64,000 nucleotides of DNA from Weissella thailandensis (GCF_005405465.1 NZ_BJEC01000011.1:1-64000); one strand, 5' to 3'. Shown: positions 1-9,956, numbered from the stretch's first letter. Numbers and translations: made by a program. Notes: generated from the sequence alone by a model not told the origin.

Positions 1-47
1 TGTAGGTACATCGTGACTGCTTCAATTTGTACTTCTTTTGAAAACAT
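1..47 (-). CDS. Partial gene start, possible transposase N-terminus
   Basis: Reading the minus strand from an ATG at 47-45 gives an open frame, MFSKEVQIEAVTMYL, that runs off the left edge. The pattern of an early S-K-E followed by I-E-A-V and a Y-L pair resembles the first helix of IS3-type OrfA transposases (inference from family memory). A G-rich stretch about 8 bases upstream on the minus strand could be a weak ribosome site, but it lies inside a hairpin. Only 15 codons are visible, so the identity is uncertain. Confidence 0.35.
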   Translation of the reverse strand, partial: MFSKEVQIEAVTMYL

Positions 48-52
48 AGTAA

Positions 53-92
53 AACCCCGTAAGTTTTGGAAATTACTCCAACTTACGGGGTT
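53..92. repeat. Perfect 13-bp inverted repeat (hairpin)
   Basis: The arms AACCCCGTAAGTT (53-65) and its exact reverse complement (80-92) flank a 14-base loop. No T-run follows on the plus strand. On the minus strand the hairpin runs directly into the possible gene start at 47, so it may sequester that start, mark an element end, or terminate transcription entering from the right. Confidence 0.5.
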
Positions 93-157
93 CAGTTCAG
101 GTAGAAGAAATTCTATCTCAGTTTTTTTACTAAAAAATAATATAGATAATTAATGTC

Positions 158-166
158 TGGTATAAT
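158..166 (+). promoter_or_regulatory. Extended -10 promoter of rnc
   Basis: TGG followed by TATAAT (161-166) makes an extended -10. The -35 region about 17 bases upstream is poor, as is usual for extended -10 promoters. Transcription would start near 173, about 25 bases before rnc. Confidence 0.6.
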
Positions 167-198
167 AGAAAGGTGTATATATAAAAGAAGGTAGGACT

Positions 199-897
199 AT
201 GTTTAAACAATTACAAGCAGACTTAGCAAAAGAACACCATATTCATTTTAATGACTTAAAGTTGTTGGAAGAAGCGCTAACACAAGCAAACTATATCAAT
301 GAGCACCCGGGTTACACTGGGGGCGATTATCAACGTCTTGAGTTTTTAGGAGACGCTATTATGCAACAATCCACGGCGGTCTACTTATTTAAACGTTTTC
401 CAAACTGGGATGAAGGTCGATTGACAGAGTTGAGGATTTCAATGGTCCAAACAAGAGCGTTCGCAGCTTTGTCACGTGAGTTGCATCTAGATCGTTATGT
501 GCAATTAGGTCGTGGAGAAGAATTATCTGGGGCCCGAAATCGAGATTCATTGTTAGAAGATTTATGGGAAGCATTCATCGGTGCTTTGTTCTTAGATCAA
601 GGACAAAAAGTTGTTATGGACTTTTTGAAAGAAATTATGTTTGTCAAGATTGATGAAGGTTTCTATGATCAATTTGTAGATTATAAATCTAAATTACAAG
701 AGTTTTTGCAACGACATGGAACAGTTAAAATTTCTTATGAAAAGCTTGACGAGCGAGCTATTTCTAATAATGAACAAGTCTTTACGATACAAGTATCCGT
801 TGATGGTAAACCATTAGCAACTGGTGAAGGGAAATCTACCAAGGATGCCGAAAAAGCGGCTGCCCGAAAAGCTTACCAAACTTTAATGAACAACTAG
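199..897 (+). CDS. rnc: Ribonuclease III
   Basis: This 232-residue double-strand-specific endoribonuclease matures rRNA precursors and cuts structured mRNAs. The RNase III signature RLEFLGDA lies at residues 46-53, with metal ligands E48 and D52. The second acidic pair, D121 and E124, sits in EDLWEAFIGA. A double-stranded-RNA-binding domain follows from about residue 161 to the end. The residue that is usually Glu just before RLEF is Gln45 here. ATG 199 has an AGAAGG ribosome site. It is the first gene of an rnc-smc-ftsY-ylxM-ffh run; smc starts 9 bases after its stop. Confidence 0.97.
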   Translation: MFKQLQADLAKEHHIHFNDLKLLEEALTQANYINEHPGYTGGDYQRLEFLGDAIMQQSTAVYLFKRFPNWDEGRLTELRISMVQTRAFAALSRELHLDRYVQLGRGEELSGARNRDSLLEDLWEAFIGALFLDQGQKVVMDFLKEIMFVKIDEGFYDQFVDYKSKLQEFLQRHGTVKISYEKLDERAISNNEQVFTIQVSVDGKPLATGEGKSTKDAEKAAARKAYQTLMNN

Positions 898-906
898 GAC
901 TATGAA

Positions 907-3900
907 ATGAAATTAAAAACTTTGGAAATAACTGGTTTTAAGTCGTTTGCTGAACGAACTAAAATTGAATTTATGCCAGGTATTACCGGGGTTGTCGGCC
1001 CCAATGGATCAGGAAAATCAAATATTATTGAAGCAATTCGCTGGGTAATGGGTGAACAGTCTGCTAAGGGATTACGCGGTGATAAAATGGCCGATGTTAT
1101 TTTTGGCGGTACGTCAGAAAGGGCGCCTTTAAATCGTGCTGAGGTTGCAATAACTTTTGATAATACTGACCATTATTTAAATTCAGATTATTCAGAAATC
1201 ACAATCACACGAACGTTATACCGCAATGGTGATTCAAACTATCAAATCAATGGGGTGCAGGTACGGCTGAAGGACATTCATGAATTGTTTATGGATTCAG
1301 GGCTAGGTCGTGAAAGCTTTTCTATTATTTCACAAGGGCGTGTTGAAAGTATTTTTAGCGCAAAGCCAGTTGAACGACGCAGTATTATTGAAGATGTTGC
1401 GGGTGTTTATAAATATAAGCAAAATAAAGATAAAGCAGAAAAAGAACTAGGCGATGTCCATGATAATTTAACACGTATTACAGATATTTTGTATGAATTA
1501 CAAGGACGCGTTGAACCGTTGGCGCAAGAATCAGCAAAAGCGGAAGATTATTTAACAACCAAAGCCTCTTATGATCAGTTGGATCAATCACGAATTGTGC
1601 TTGAGTTACTTGATTGGTATCAAGAAAAAGACGAGTTAACGACCAAATTAACAACGGTTCAAGATGACTATGATACGCAACAAAAAGTTGTGCATACTAA
1701 GAAAAAAGAGCTGGAAAAATTTAGGCAAGAACAAATTGCGTTGAATGAAAAACAACAAAAATTGCAAGAAGTCTTGTTAGAAAGTATCAAGCAAGTTGAA
1801 CAATTGACTGGTGAACAAAATTTGCAGTCAGAACGTCTTAAAAATCGAACTGAAACAACGACTGACTTAAATAATCGTTTAAAAGTAGCAACTGAGCGTT
1901 TAACCTCACTTGAGGAAACATATCAAACATGTTTACAAGAGCTAACGGATCAGCAGGCTAAATATACGCAGTATCAACAAGCAATCCAGCAAGCAACTGA
2001 TAGTCATCCGCGAACTAAATTAGCAAAGCTCAATACCACTATTGAGCAAGTTCGTCATGATTTAGTTGCTATTATGCAAGATTTGACGAGTGCTAAAAAT
2101 GAGCAGAATTATTTAGCTCAAGAAAACCAACGTAGTGATGCAGAATCATTACGACTACGCCAACGTCAAGCGAAAATCGATCAACGGTTAACTGAGGCGA
2201 ACAGTTTGGTTGAAGAGCAAAATCAACATGTTGATCAGACAGAGAAAACATTAACCGAGGCTCAGAGGTCATTTGAAGAACTTAAGAAAAAAGGCCAAGA
2301 GTTGGAGCAACAACGTAATACTGAGCGACAAGCTTGGTTTACGAAGATGGAGCAGGAACAACGGTTAAGTACACGGTTGCAATCGTTACAACACTTATCA
2401 GAAAATTATGATGGTTATTATCAAGGTGTTAAGAACTTAATGAAGGCGCAACAACAATTTGAAGGTATTCAAGATGTTGTTGCGAACTTGATTTCGGTTG
2501 ATGATCAACACCGGGTTGCTATTGAAACAGCATTAGGATCAGCATTGCAACATGTTGTTGTTCAAAATGAACAGGCTGGAAAAACGGCCATTCAATATTT
2601 AGCTAAACACCGTTTAGGGCGGGTTACTTTTCTGCCACAAACGACAATTAAAGCACGTCAGTTACCTGATTATCAGATAACAACGGCCCAGAACCTACCT
2701 GGATTTGTAGGAATTGCATCGAGCTTAGTGACAACAGCAGCGGCCTATCAAAATATTATTGCGAACCTATTAGGAACCACAGTGGTTGTTACCGATATGT
2801 CAGCAGCTATTCAGATGGCTAAGCAATTAAAACATCGTGTCCGTTTAGTTACTTTGGATGGACAAATCATGAATGCTGGTGGATCAATGACCGGAGGAGC
2901 CACGCGTCAGCATGGTAATGGTTTACTTTCTCAAAAAACTGAGATCGACCAATTAACGCAACAAGAGTCTGAATTACATAAGGCTACGCTGGCACTAGAA
3001 CAGCAAGTTAAACAAATCGATCAGCAGCTTAAGGAAGTTACAGAAGCATTCAATCAACAGCAGGCACGAGTGTTATCAGCTAACGAAGAATGGCAAAATA
3101 ATAAAGCTAATTTACAATTAGCAAAATCAACGCTCAAACAAGTCAAAAAGGAACAAGCTGCGTTACAATATGACTATCAGTTGGCTGCTGATTCTCAGCA
3201 CAAGAAAGCATCTGTTGATCAGAACGAACAGTCTATTGCAGAGTTGTCTGCGCAACAACAAAAATTGCAACAGAATTTGGATGACTATTTGCGGCAACGA
3301 TCAGACCTGGAGTCTGAGATTGCACAAGCAGATCAGCAAATCAGTGACTTCAAATCAGCTTTTGCTAAAGCTGAGGCAACGTTATCTTCATTGACTACTC
3401 GAAAAAAAGACTTACTTGAGCAGAAAAATGCTGAACAAGATCAGGTTAAAACCATTCAGCGGCAAATTACTGATTTGAAGCAAGATAAGAATGATGTTCA
3501 AAAACGTTTGGCACAACAACTAAAAGATGTGCAACAACAGAAAATGATCGCCGAACAGGATTTGGAAACGCTAAAATTTGAGTTACAGCAAGTTCAGGAG
3601 CAATATGATACAACGAACAGTGAATTAAGTATTATCCAAGATACAGTTAGTGATATGCTGACAAGTATTTCGCAATACAATGGTCGTTTGGGTGAACTCC
3701 GATCATCTATTAATACTAATGAACAGTTGTTAGAAACAACTTATGATACGTCATTTGAGTTTGCAAAATCTGAGATGTTAAATCTTGATATTGCGACAAT
3801 TAGGACAAAGTTGAAATTGTTAAAACAGGGCTTGGACGAAATTGGTCATGTTAACTTAAATGCTATCGATGAGTATCAAACAGTTAAAGAGCGGTATGAT

Positions 3901-4461
3901 TTTCTGACGCAACAAAAACAAGACCTAATTGCGGCTAAAGATAATTTACAAGAGACAATGTCTGAGATGGATACGGAAGTGATTACACGGTTCCAATCAA
4001 CATTTGATGCGATTGCAGAGCAGTTTGCTAAAATCTTTGTTAAGATGTTTGGTGGCGGTCAAGCGTCATTGGTCCTAACAGACCCAGAACACTTATTAAC
4101 CACTGGCATTGATATTAAGGCGCAACCACCTGGAAAAAAGTTCCAACAAATGAGCTTGTTATCGGGTGGGGAAAAAGCGTTAACCGCAATTAGTTTACTA
4201 TTTGCAATTCTTGCGGTTAGACCAGTGCCGTTTGCAATTCTTGATGAAACTGAAGCTGCGTTAGACGAGGCGAATGTGGATAGATTTGCACATTATCTTC
4301 ATGAAGTAAACCATCGTACACAGTTTATTGTTATCACTCATCGAAAAGGAACTATGACGGAAGCTGATGTACTTTATGGTGTAACAATGCAAGAGCCAGG
4401 AGTCTCAACCATGGTTTCAGTTAATTTGACTGATCTGGATGAAACACTGGTAGAAAATTAG
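907..4461 (+). CDS. smc: Chromosome segregation ATPase SMC
   Basis: This 1184-residue protein compacts and segregates the chromosome, normally with ScpA and ScpB, which are not in this window. The Walker A motif GPNGSGKS is at residues 31-38. Two long Gln/Glu/Lys-rich coiled-coil arms (about 165-500 and 680-1010) flank a hinge near 510-670 that ends in GGSMTGGA. The C-terminal head carries the ABC signature LLSGGEKALTA near 1084 and the Walker B segment FAILDETEAALDEAN near 1110. Length and architecture are normal. The rnc-smc-ftsY order is typical of Firmicutes. Confidence 0.97.
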   Translation: MKLKTLEITGFKSFAERTKIEFMPGITGVVGPNGSGKSNIIEAIRWVMGEQSAKGLRGDKMADVIFGGTSERAPLNRAEVAITFDNTDHYLNSDYSEITITRTLYRNGDSNYQINGVQVRLKDIHELFMDSGLGRESFSIISQGRVESIFSAKPVERRSIIEDVAGVYKYKQNKDKAEKELGDVHDNLTRITDILYELQGRVEPLAQESAKAEDYLTTKASYDQLDQSRIVLELLDWYQEKDELTTKLTTVQDDYDTQQKVVHTKKKELEKFRQEQIALNEKQQKLQEVLLESIKQVEQLTGEQNLQSERLKNRTETTTDLNNRLKVATERLTSLEETYQTCLQELTDQQAKYTQYQQAIQQATDSHPRTKLAKLNTTIEQVRHDLVAIMQDLTSAKNEQNYLAQENQRSDAESLRLRQRQAKIDQRLTEANSLVEEQNQHVDQTEKTLTEAQRSFEELKKKGQELEQQRNTERQAWFTKMEQEQRLSTRLQSLQHLSENYDGYYQGVKNLMKAQQQFEGIQDVVANLISVDDQHRVAIETALGSALQHVVVQNEQAGKTAIQYLAKHRLGRVTFLPQTTIKARQLPDYQITTAQNLPGFVGIASSLVTTAAAYQNIIANLLGTTVVVTDMSAAIQMAKQLKHRVRLVTLDGQIMNAGGSMTGGATRQHGNGLLSQKTEIDQLTQQESELHKATLALEQQVKQIDQQLKEVTEAFNQQQARVLSANEEWQNNKANLQLAKSTLKQVKKEQAALQYDYQLAADSQHKKASVDQNEQSIAELSAQQQKLQQNLDDYLRQRSDLESEIAQADQQISDFKSAFAKAEATLSSLTTRKKDLLEQKNAEQDQVKTIQRQITDLKQDKNDVQKRLAQQLKDVQQQKMIAEQDLETLKFELQQVQEQYDTTNSELSIIQDTVSDMLTSISQYNGRLGELRSSINTNEQLLETTYDTSFEFAKSEMLNLDIATIRTKLKLLKQGLDEIGHVNLNAIDEYQTVKERYDFLTQQKQDLIAAKDNLQETMSEMDTEVITRFQSTFDAIAEQFAKIFVKMFGGGQASLVLTDPEHLLTTGIDIKAQPPGKKFQQMSLLSGGEKALTAISLLFAILAVRPVPFAILDETEAALDEANVDRFAHYLHEVNHRTQFIVITHRKGTMTEADVLYGVTMQEPGVSTMVSVNLTDLDETLVEN

Positions 4462-4477
4462 GGGGATATGAATAATC

Positions 4478-5638
4478 ATGGGATTATTTGATTTTTTTAA
4501 AAAGAAGCCAGTCAAACAAGTTGAAGTTGAAATCTTATACCCAAGTAATTGGGAAAATGGGATGCCACCAGTAAAAGTTGTCGCTGTTGAAATATTACAA
4601 CCAACACCTGGGGAAGCAATTGACATTGAGTTGCCCAAGGCCGATACTACAGAAACAGAAACAGAAACAGAAACAGAAACAGAAACAGAAACAGAAGATG
4701 CTGGTGAAAAACTAGATACTGGTCTACAAAAGACTAAGAAGACTTGGTCTGAACGTTGGAATGCCTTTATGGCCAATTTTCGCTCAGTCGATGAAGACTT
4801 CTTTGACGACTTAGAAGAAACACTAATTGGTGCCGACGTTGGTGCACAAACAGCATTACAATTAACAGATGAATTACGCGATGAAGTTAAATTACAAAAC
4901 GCTAAAAGTAAGCAAGAAATTTCTGAGGTAATTATTGACAAGCTGGTTGATCTATATCGTAGCCAGGGAGTTAATGAAGATGCCTCAATGCACTTTGCAC
5001 CTGAAGGACCAACTGTGATTTTGTTGGTCGGTGTTAATGGTGTTGGTAAGACGACCACAATTGGGAAACTATCTGCTTATTATAAGCGGGCCGGTAAAAA
5101 AGTTGTTTTGGCGGCTGCCGATACATTTAGAGCTGGGGCCACTGAACAATTAGTCGCATGGGGTGAGCGTAATGATATTCCTGTTGTGACTGGATCATCA
5201 AAGGCTGATCCGGCGTCAGTTGTTTTTGATGGTGTTAAAACGGCTATTGATACTCAGGCCGATATATTATTTGTTGATACAGCTGGTCGTTTACAGAATA
5301 ATGTTAATTTGATGCAAGAATTATCAAAAATGAAGCGCATTATTACACGTGAATTGCCAAATGAACCACAGGAAGTATTATTGACATTAGATGCAACAAC
5401 TGGTCAAAATGCTGTACAACAAGCAAAACTATTTAAGGATTCAACGGATGTGACCGGTATCGTGTTAACAAAGTTGGATGGAACAGCCAAAGGTGGTATT
5501 GTGCTACCAATTCGAAATGAGTTGCACTTACCAGTTAAATGGGTTGGATTAGGTGAAAAGGTTACGGATATTCAACCATTTGAGGCAAATGACTTTGCCA
5601 AGAGTCTATTCGGTAGTTTGTTAACGGAGTCAAAATAA
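4478..5638 (+). CDS. ftsY: Signal recognition particle receptor FtsY
   Basis: This SRP receptor GTPase (386 residues) docks Ffh-bound ribosomes at the membrane. The basic amphipathic start (FDFFKKKP) suits lipid binding. An acidic A-domain follows and contains eight Thr-Glu dipeptides at residues 58-73, encoded by eight tandem ACAGAA units. The NG domain has the P-loop GVNGVGKTT near 185, DTAGR, and TKLDG for guanine recognition. The start at 4478 follows a GGGGG-containing ribosome site; the in-frame-looking ATG at 4468 hits a stop at once. Its stop overlaps the ylxM start. Confidence 0.96.
   Translation: MGLFDFFKKKPVKQVEVEILYPSNWENGMPPVKVVAVEILQPTPGEAIDIELPKADTTETETETETETETETEDAGEKLDTGLQKTKKTWSERWNAFMANFRSVDEDFFDDLEETLIGADVGAQTALQLTDELRDEVKLQNAKSKQEISEVIIDKLVDLYRSQGVNEDASMHFAPEGPTVILLVGVNGVGKTTTIGKLSAYYKRAGKKVVLAAADTFRAGATEQLVAWGERNDIPVVTGSSKADPASVVFDGVKTAIDTQADILFVDTAGRLQNNVNLMQELSKMKRIITRELPNEPQEVLLTLDATTGQNAVQQAKLFKDSTDVTGIVLTKLDGTAKGGIVLPIRNELHLPVKWVGLGEKVTDIQPFEANDFAKSLFGSLLTESK
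4649..4696 (+). repeat. Hexanucleotide microsatellite (ACAGAA)8 inside ftsY
   Basis: Eight perfect tandem ACAGAA units encode (Thr-Glu)8. Because the unit is 6 bases long, gain or loss of copies keeps the frame and only changes the length of the acidic FtsY domain. Confidence 0.95.
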
Positions 5639-5979
5639 TGGAACTAGAAAAAAGTATGCGGCTTAATATGTTGTTTGACTTCTATCAGCCCTTACTGACA
5701 GTAAAGCAAAATAATTATTTGCAACTATATTATGCGGATGATTATTCTCTGGGTGAAATTGCTGAAGAATATCAAGTTTCTAGGCAAGCAGTTTATGATA
5801 ATATTAAAAGAAGTACCCAGTTGTTAGAGAATTATGAAGACAGATTACATTTGTACGATGACTATCAAAATAGACAACAAGCAGCTGACCACTTGAATGA
5901 CTATATTCAACAAAATTATCCTGATGATGAAGCTTTGATTCGCTTAGCATCGAGATTATTGACATTAGAAGAGGAGTAA
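5638..5979 (+). CDS. ylxM: YlxM family SRP-associated DNA-binding-like protein
   Basis: This 113-residue helix-turn-helix protein is of the UPF0122/YlxM family, found between ftsY and ffh in Firmicutes and linked to SRP function. The helix-turn-helix core ([20 protein letters not shown]) is at about residues 36-55. The ATG shares its A with the ftsY stop codon (TAATG), so translation is coupled. The ffh start follows 4 bases after its stop. The family assignment rests on both sequence pattern and position. Confidence 0.9.
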   Translation: MELEKSMRLNMLFDFYQPLLTVKQNNYLQLYYADDYSLGEIAEEYQVSRQAVYDNIKRSTQLLENYEDRLHLYDDYQNRQQAADHLNDYIQQNYPDDEALIRLASRLLTLEEE

Positions 5980-5983
5980 AGCA

Positions 5984-7441
5984 ATGGCCTTTGAAGGTTT
6001 AACAGATCGACTACAGAAAGCCTTGAGTGGCTTACGTCGTAAAGGGAAAGTTACAGACGCAGACTTACGCGAGACGATGCGTGAAATCCGGCTAGCATTA
6101 TTGGAAGCCGATGTTAACTTTAAAGTTGTTAAGGACTTTGTACGCAGTGTTCGTGAAAAAGCAGCTGGTGCTAAAGTCTTAGACGGACTTAATCCAGCCC
6201 AACAAATTGTCTCAATTGTTAATGATGAGTTGACGGCAATGATGGGTGAGTCAGCCGTAGAACTTAATAAGTCGCCTAAGATACCAACAGTGATTATGAT
6301 GGTTGGTTTACAAGGTGCTGGTAAAACGACGACAGCTGGTAAGTTAGCACTGAAATTAAAAAATGAACAAAATGCACGACCATTAATGATTGCAGCCGAC
6401 GTTTATCGTCCAGCTGCCATTGATCAATTAAAGTCATTAGGTGAACAAATTGATGTGCCCGTATTTGATATGGGGACGGATGTTAATCCACGTGACATTG
6501 TTAAAGCAGGAATGGAAAAAGCGGCTGAGTTAAAGTCGGACTATGTTTTCATTGATGCGGCTGGTCGTTTACAAATTGACGAAGAACTGATGCAAGAGTT
6601 GGCTGATGTTAAGGATATTGCGCAACCTGATGAAATCATGTTGGTTGTCGATGCGATGACTGGTCAGAACGCGGTAGAGACCGCTGAAGGATTTAATAAT
6701 CGCCTTGATATTACTGGTGTTGTTTTGACGAAGTTGGATGGTGACACCCGTGGTGGAGCTGCCTTGTCAATTCGTGCGGTGACTGGTAAGCCAATTAAGT
6801 TCGTTGGTCAAGGAGAAAAAATGACTGATCTGGATATTTTCTATCCAGACCGGATGGCTAGTCGAATTCTTGGTATGGGTGACTTATTAACTTTGATTGA
6901 AAAGGCCCAAAAGGATTATGACGAGAAGCAAGCCAATGAAACAATGGAAAAGATGAAATCAAATACGTTTGATTTCAATGATTTCATTGATCAGATGGAT
7001 CAATTGCAAAATATGGGATCAATGGAAGATATTATGAAAATGATTCCAGGTATGGCGAATAATCCAGCTTTGAAGAATGCCAAAATTGATCCGAAAGATA
7101 TGGCACATATTCGCGCAATTGTGATGTCTATGACCCCTGAAGAACGTGAAAATCCCGATGTTTTGAATCCATCACGTAAGCGCCGTTTAGCAGCAGGAGC
7201 TGGTCGGCCAGTGGTCGAAGTCAATCGTATGGTTAAACAATTTAATCAGATGAAGAAGATGATGAGCGGCGTGATGAATGGTAACATGGCTGGTATGGAA
7301 CAAATGATGAATGCTATGGGTGGTGGTGCTAATGGTGCCGGCTTCCCAGGAGCTGGTGGCGGTATGAAAGGTAAGATGGCCGACATCGCAATGAAACAAA
7401 TGGCACGCAAAATTCGCAAGAATAAGAAAAAGCGTCGTTAA
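5984..7441 (+). CDS. ffh: Signal recognition particle protein Ffh (SRP54)
   Basis: This 485-residue SRP GTPase binds signal peptides and 4.5S RNA. It has an N-terminal four-helix bundle, the P-loop GLQGAGKTT near residues 107-115, DAAGRLQ, and TKLDGDTRGG near 247. A Met-rich M domain covers about 330-450 and is followed by a Gly/Met-rich, lysine-ended tail. The catalytic and RNA-binding segments look complete. It is the last gene of the ftsY-ylxM-ffh unit; rpsP has its own promoter downstream. Confidence 0.97.
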   Translation: MAFEGLTDRLQKALSGLRRKGKVTDADLRETMREIRLALLEADVNFKVVKDFVRSVREKAAGAKVLDGLNPAQQIVSIVNDELTAMMGESAVELNKSPKIPTVIMMVGLQGAGKTTTAGKLALKLKNEQNARPLMIAADVYRPAAIDQLKSLGEQIDVPVFDMGTDVNPRDIVKAGMEKAAELKSDYVFIDAAGRLQIDEELMQELADVKDIAQPDEIMLVVDAMTGQNAVETAEGFNNRLDITGVVLTKLDGDTRGGAALSIRAVTGKPIKFVGQGEKMTDLDIFYPDRMASRILGMGDLLTLIEKAQKDYDEKQANETMEKMKSNTFDFNDFIDQMDQLQNMGSMEDIMKMIPGMANNPALKNAKIDPKDMAHIRAIVMSMTPEERENPDVLNPSRKRRLAAGAGRPVVEVNRMVKQFNQMKKMMSGVMNGNMAGMEQMMNAMGGGANGAGFPGAGGGMKGKMADIAMKQMARKIRKNKKKRR

Positions 7442-7465
7442 TTTTAAAGTGTAAAGGAAAATCAC

Positions 7466-7494
7466 TTTACAGCATTTGCTAAGTCTGTTATAGT
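7466..7494 (+). promoter_or_regulatory. Promoter of rpsP
   Basis: The -35 box TTTACA (7466-7471) is separated by 17 bases from the -10 box TATAGT (7489-7494), which carries a TGn extension. The start would be near 7501, with GGAGGA at 7515-7520 as the ribosome site. Confidence 0.75.
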
Positions 7495-7532
7495 TATAAA
7501 TGTAGAAAACAATTGGAGGAATTATTTAAAAT

Positions 7533-7805
7533 ATGGCAGTTAAAATTCGCTTAAAGCGCATGGGTTCAAAGAAGCACCCTGTATACCGTATCGTTGTTGC
7601 TGATTCACGTTCACCACGTGATGGTCGTTTTATCGAAACAGTAGGTACTTACAACCCACTTGTACAACCATCAGAAGTTAAATTAGACGAAGAGCTAGTT
7701 TTATCATGGTTGAACAATGGTGCACAACCATCAGATACTGTTAAGAACTTGCTATCAAATGCAGGCATTATGACAAAGTACCATGATGCAAAGTATTCAA
7801 AGTAA
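7533..7805 (+). CDS. rpsP: 30S ribosomal protein bS16
   Basis: This 90-residue S16 protein of the small subunit has the conserved start [20 protein letters not shown] and the ETVGTYNP segment. The length is normal. It has its own promoter and is closed by a strong terminator just downstream. In many Firmicutes rpsP continues into rimM and trmD; here a minus-strand phosphatase gene is inserted between them. Confidence 0.98.
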   Translation: MAVKIRLKRMGSKKHPVYRIVVADSRSPRDGRFIETVGTYNPLVQPSEVKLDEELVLSWLNNGAQPSDTVKNLLSNAGIMTKYHDAKYSK

Positions 7806-7817
7806 TTTGATACATTA

Positions 7818-7850
7818 AAAAAGGAATCCATTTTTGGATTCCTTTTTTTG
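7818..7850 (+). terminator. Rho-independent terminator after rpsP
   Basis: The stem AAGGAATCCA / TGGATTCCTT with a short T loop is followed by a T-run. A-rich 5' flanks make it potentially bidirectional, so it could also serve the convergent minus-strand gene at 7909-8577. Confidence 0.9.
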
Positions 7851-7908
7851 TGCCTTTTAACTATTAGTATGTTTTAATTGTCATTCAAAACCCTTTTATT
7901 TTGCGTAT

Positions 7909-8577
7909 TTACCAGATAGTTTCTAAGTCATTAAAGACGCGCAATGTTAAATGATCACCAGTTAGTTGCCAAAGACTGACCGCACCATTATCGGGTTCCG
8001 CATGGTCACCATCAAGTTGTGCAAAGTGTTGACCTAACGTACTCAATAATCTGCCGTGTGAAACTAAAAGTACGTTTGCATTTTCAGGGCTTTCGGCAGC
8101 AATTTGCTTAAAGCCATTCATCAGTCGTTGCCAAAATATAACAGCTGTTTCGGCATCCCCGGTCGGGTCGGCCTCATGAATGGCGTTTATTATTTTGAAT
8201 GGACCAAGTTGACGAGTTAACTGGGCAAACGTCGTTGTCGTGGATAACCCACGTTTTTTGGCAATTGCTTGCGCCGCAACGTTGTTAGAAATACCGTCAA
8301 AATAACCAAAAAATTGCTCTCTTAATTCAGGTAAGGATTGTAATAATGAGGCATCAGTATGATTATTTTGTTCTAAAACCATTTGCGCCGTTGTTACCGC
8401 ACGTTCCAAGTCAGAAGAATAGGCGCGATCAAATATGATGTGTTGTAGGCGCTCACCGGCGGCTTGGCCATCTTGGATGCCTTTTTCGGTAAGTGGGGCA
8501 TTAGTCCAGCCTTGAATACGATTGTATTTATTGATGTACGTTTCACCGTGCCTGACGATATAAAGGTTGATACTCAT
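7909..8577 (-). CDS. Histidine phosphatase family protein (phosphoglycerate mutase-like)
   Basis: This 222-residue member of the histidine phosphatase superfamily has the phospho-acceptor motif RHGE at residues 9-12, the SSDLERA(V)TTA segment typical of the branch, and a second catalytic His in VSHGRLL near 175. The substrate cannot be told from sequence; it is likely a small-molecule phosphatase rather than glycolytic mutase. A good AAGGAGAG ribosome site precedes the ATG. It is a single-gene unit on the minus strand between rpsP and rimM. Confidence 0.88.
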   Translation of the reverse strand: MSINLYIVRHGETYINKYNRIQGWTNAPLTEKGIQDGQAAGERLQHIIFDRAYSSDLERAVTTAQMVLEQNNHTDASLLQSLPELREQFFGYFDGISNNVAAQAIAKKRGLSTTTTFAQLTRQLGPFKIINAIHEADPTGDAETAVIFWQRLMNGFKQIAAESPENANVLLVSHGRLLSTLGQHFAQLDGDHAEPDNGAVSLWQLTGDHLTLRVFNDLETIW

Positions 8578-8661
8578 TGATTACTCTCCTTAAAATGCCG
8601 TTGTTAGTTAGATTTTATCAGATAATTCTCAAGATTTCCTATTCAGTTAGTTTTCTTTTAC

Positions 8662-8670
8662 TGGTATACT
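8662..8670 (+). promoter_or_regulatory. Extended -10 promoter of rimM-trmD
   Basis: TGG plus TATACT (8665-8670) is an extended -10 with a weak -35. Initiation near 8677 leaves an in-frame upstream ATG at 8680 too close to the 5' end and supports ATG 8704 as the rimM start. Confidence 0.6.
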
Positions 8671-8703
8671 ACAATTAATATGACTATTGAAAAGGAAGAG
8701 AAC

Positions 8704-9210
8704 ATGGCACTTTATAAAGTAGGTAAAATTGTTAATACGCACGGTATTCGTGGTGAAGTACGCATTGTGCCAACGACAGATTTTCCTGCAGAACGCTTTA
8801 AAAAGAACCAAAGTTTGGTTATTCAAGCACAACAAGGTAATGTAACAGTAAAAATTGCGACAGCACGTCAGCATAAACAGTTTATGCTGGTTAGCTTCGT
8901 CGATATGGCAAATATTAATGACGTTGAGCAATACAAAGAGTGCGAGGTTTTTGTGACTGACGAGTTGCAACAGGGCTTGCCTGATAATGAGTATTATTAT
9001 CATGAAATTATTGGCTTGAGTGTTATTGATAATGCAACCAATGAAAGCCTTGGTCAGGTGAGTGAAATCATGCCATTGCCAGCAAATGATGTCTGGGTTG
9101 TTCGTGCGCGGGGTAAGGAAGACTTATTCTTGCCATTTATTGCGGATGTTGTTACCGACATTGATTTAGATGGCGGTACTGCCAAAGTAAATTTGTTAGA
9201 GGAAATTTAA
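8704..9210 (+). CDS. rimM: Ribosome maturation factor RimM
   Basis: This 168-residue protein binds S19 and helps 30S head maturation. It has the N-terminal RimM domain ([18 protein letters not shown]) and a C-terminal PRC-barrel ending in the [10 protein letters not shown] segment. ATG 8704 is preferred because AAGGAAGAG lies just upstream; an in-frame ATG at 8680 lacks a ribosome site and would add eight poorly conserved residues. trmD starts two bases after the stop codon ends at 9210, so the two are translated together. Confidence 0.94.
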   Translation: MALYKVGKIVNTHGIRGEVRIVPTTDFPAERFKKNQSLVIQAQQGNVTVKIATARQHKQFMLVSFVDMANINDVEQYKECEVFVTDELQQGLPDNEYYYHEIIGLSVIDNATNESLGQVSEIMPLPANDVWVVRARGKEDLFLPFIADVVTDIDLDGGTAKVNLLEEI

Positions 9211-9211
9211 A

Positions 9212-9949
9212 ATGCGAATTGATGTATTAAGCCTATTCCCAAATATGTTTGCGCCAATGCGAGAATCTATTATTGGTAAAACAGTTGAACGGGGCTTGGT
9301 TGATTTTAATGTGACTGATTTTAGAGATTATACAGAAAATAAACATAATAAGGTTGATGATGAAATTTATGGTGGTGGACAAGGCATGCTTTTAATGCCA
9401 CAGCCATTATTTGACGCGATGGATGCCGTAGAAAAGCAAGCTGGCAGCCGTGGTCGCGTTATTTTGATGGATCCAGCTGGTAAGACTTTCAATCAATCCA
9501 TTGCCGAGGAACTTGCGCAAGAAGATCATCTGACGATTATCGCGGGTCATTATGAAGGTTACGATGAACGTATCCGGACGTTAGTTGATGATGAAATTTC
9601 CCTGGGAGATTTTGTATTAACTGGTGGTGAACTAGGGGCGATGACTGTGGTTGATGCCACAGTACGTCTATTAGATGAGGCTCTTGGGGATGAACGTTCT
9701 GCTGTTGATGAATCATTTTCGACTGGCTTACTTGAATATCCACAATACACACGGCCAGCTGATTTTAGGGGCTTGAAAGTGCCAGATGTTCTACTATCTG
9801 GTCACCATGCTAATATTGCAAAATGGAAGCATAAAGAGGCGTTACGTCGTACCTATCAACGACGACCAGACTTGCTGGCTGATTATGAATTAACGCCGGC
9901 AGATCAAAAATTGCTAAAGGAAATCAAACAAGAAGAACAAATCAACTAG
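9212..9949 (+). CDS. trmD: tRNA (guanine-N1)-methyltransferase TrmD
   Basis: This SPOUT-class enzyme (245 residues) methylates G37 next to the anticodon and prevents frameshifting. It has the trefoil-knot AdoMet site residues [10 protein letters not shown] and [11 protein letters not shown], plus [12 protein letters not shown]. Length and motifs are normal. It lies in an operon with rimM, followed by rplS under a separate promoter. Confidence 0.97.
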   Translation: MRIDVLSLFPNMFAPMRESIIGKTVERGLVDFNVTDFRDYTENKHNKVDDEIYGGGQGMLLMPQPLFDAMDAVEKQAGSRGRVILMDPAGKTFNQSIAEELAQEDHLTIIAGHYEGYDERIRTLVDDEISLGDFVLTGGELGAMTVVDATVRLLDEALGDERSAVDESFSTGLLEYPQYTRPADFRGLKVPDVLLSGHHANIAKWKHKEALRRTYQRRPDLLADYELTPADQKLLKEIKQEEQIN

Positions 9950-9956
9950 CCATTGC

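Noticed and set aside
4649-4696. CRISPR or other spaced repeat array
   Set aside because: Pure tandem hexamers without spacers. No spaced repeat array was seen anywhere in the window.
4417-5058. Minus-strand frame of 213 codons opposite ftsY with a Ser-Val repeat
   Set aside because: It is the antisense image of the ACAGAA repeat and of ftsY; no ribosome site, and ftsY is clearly coding.
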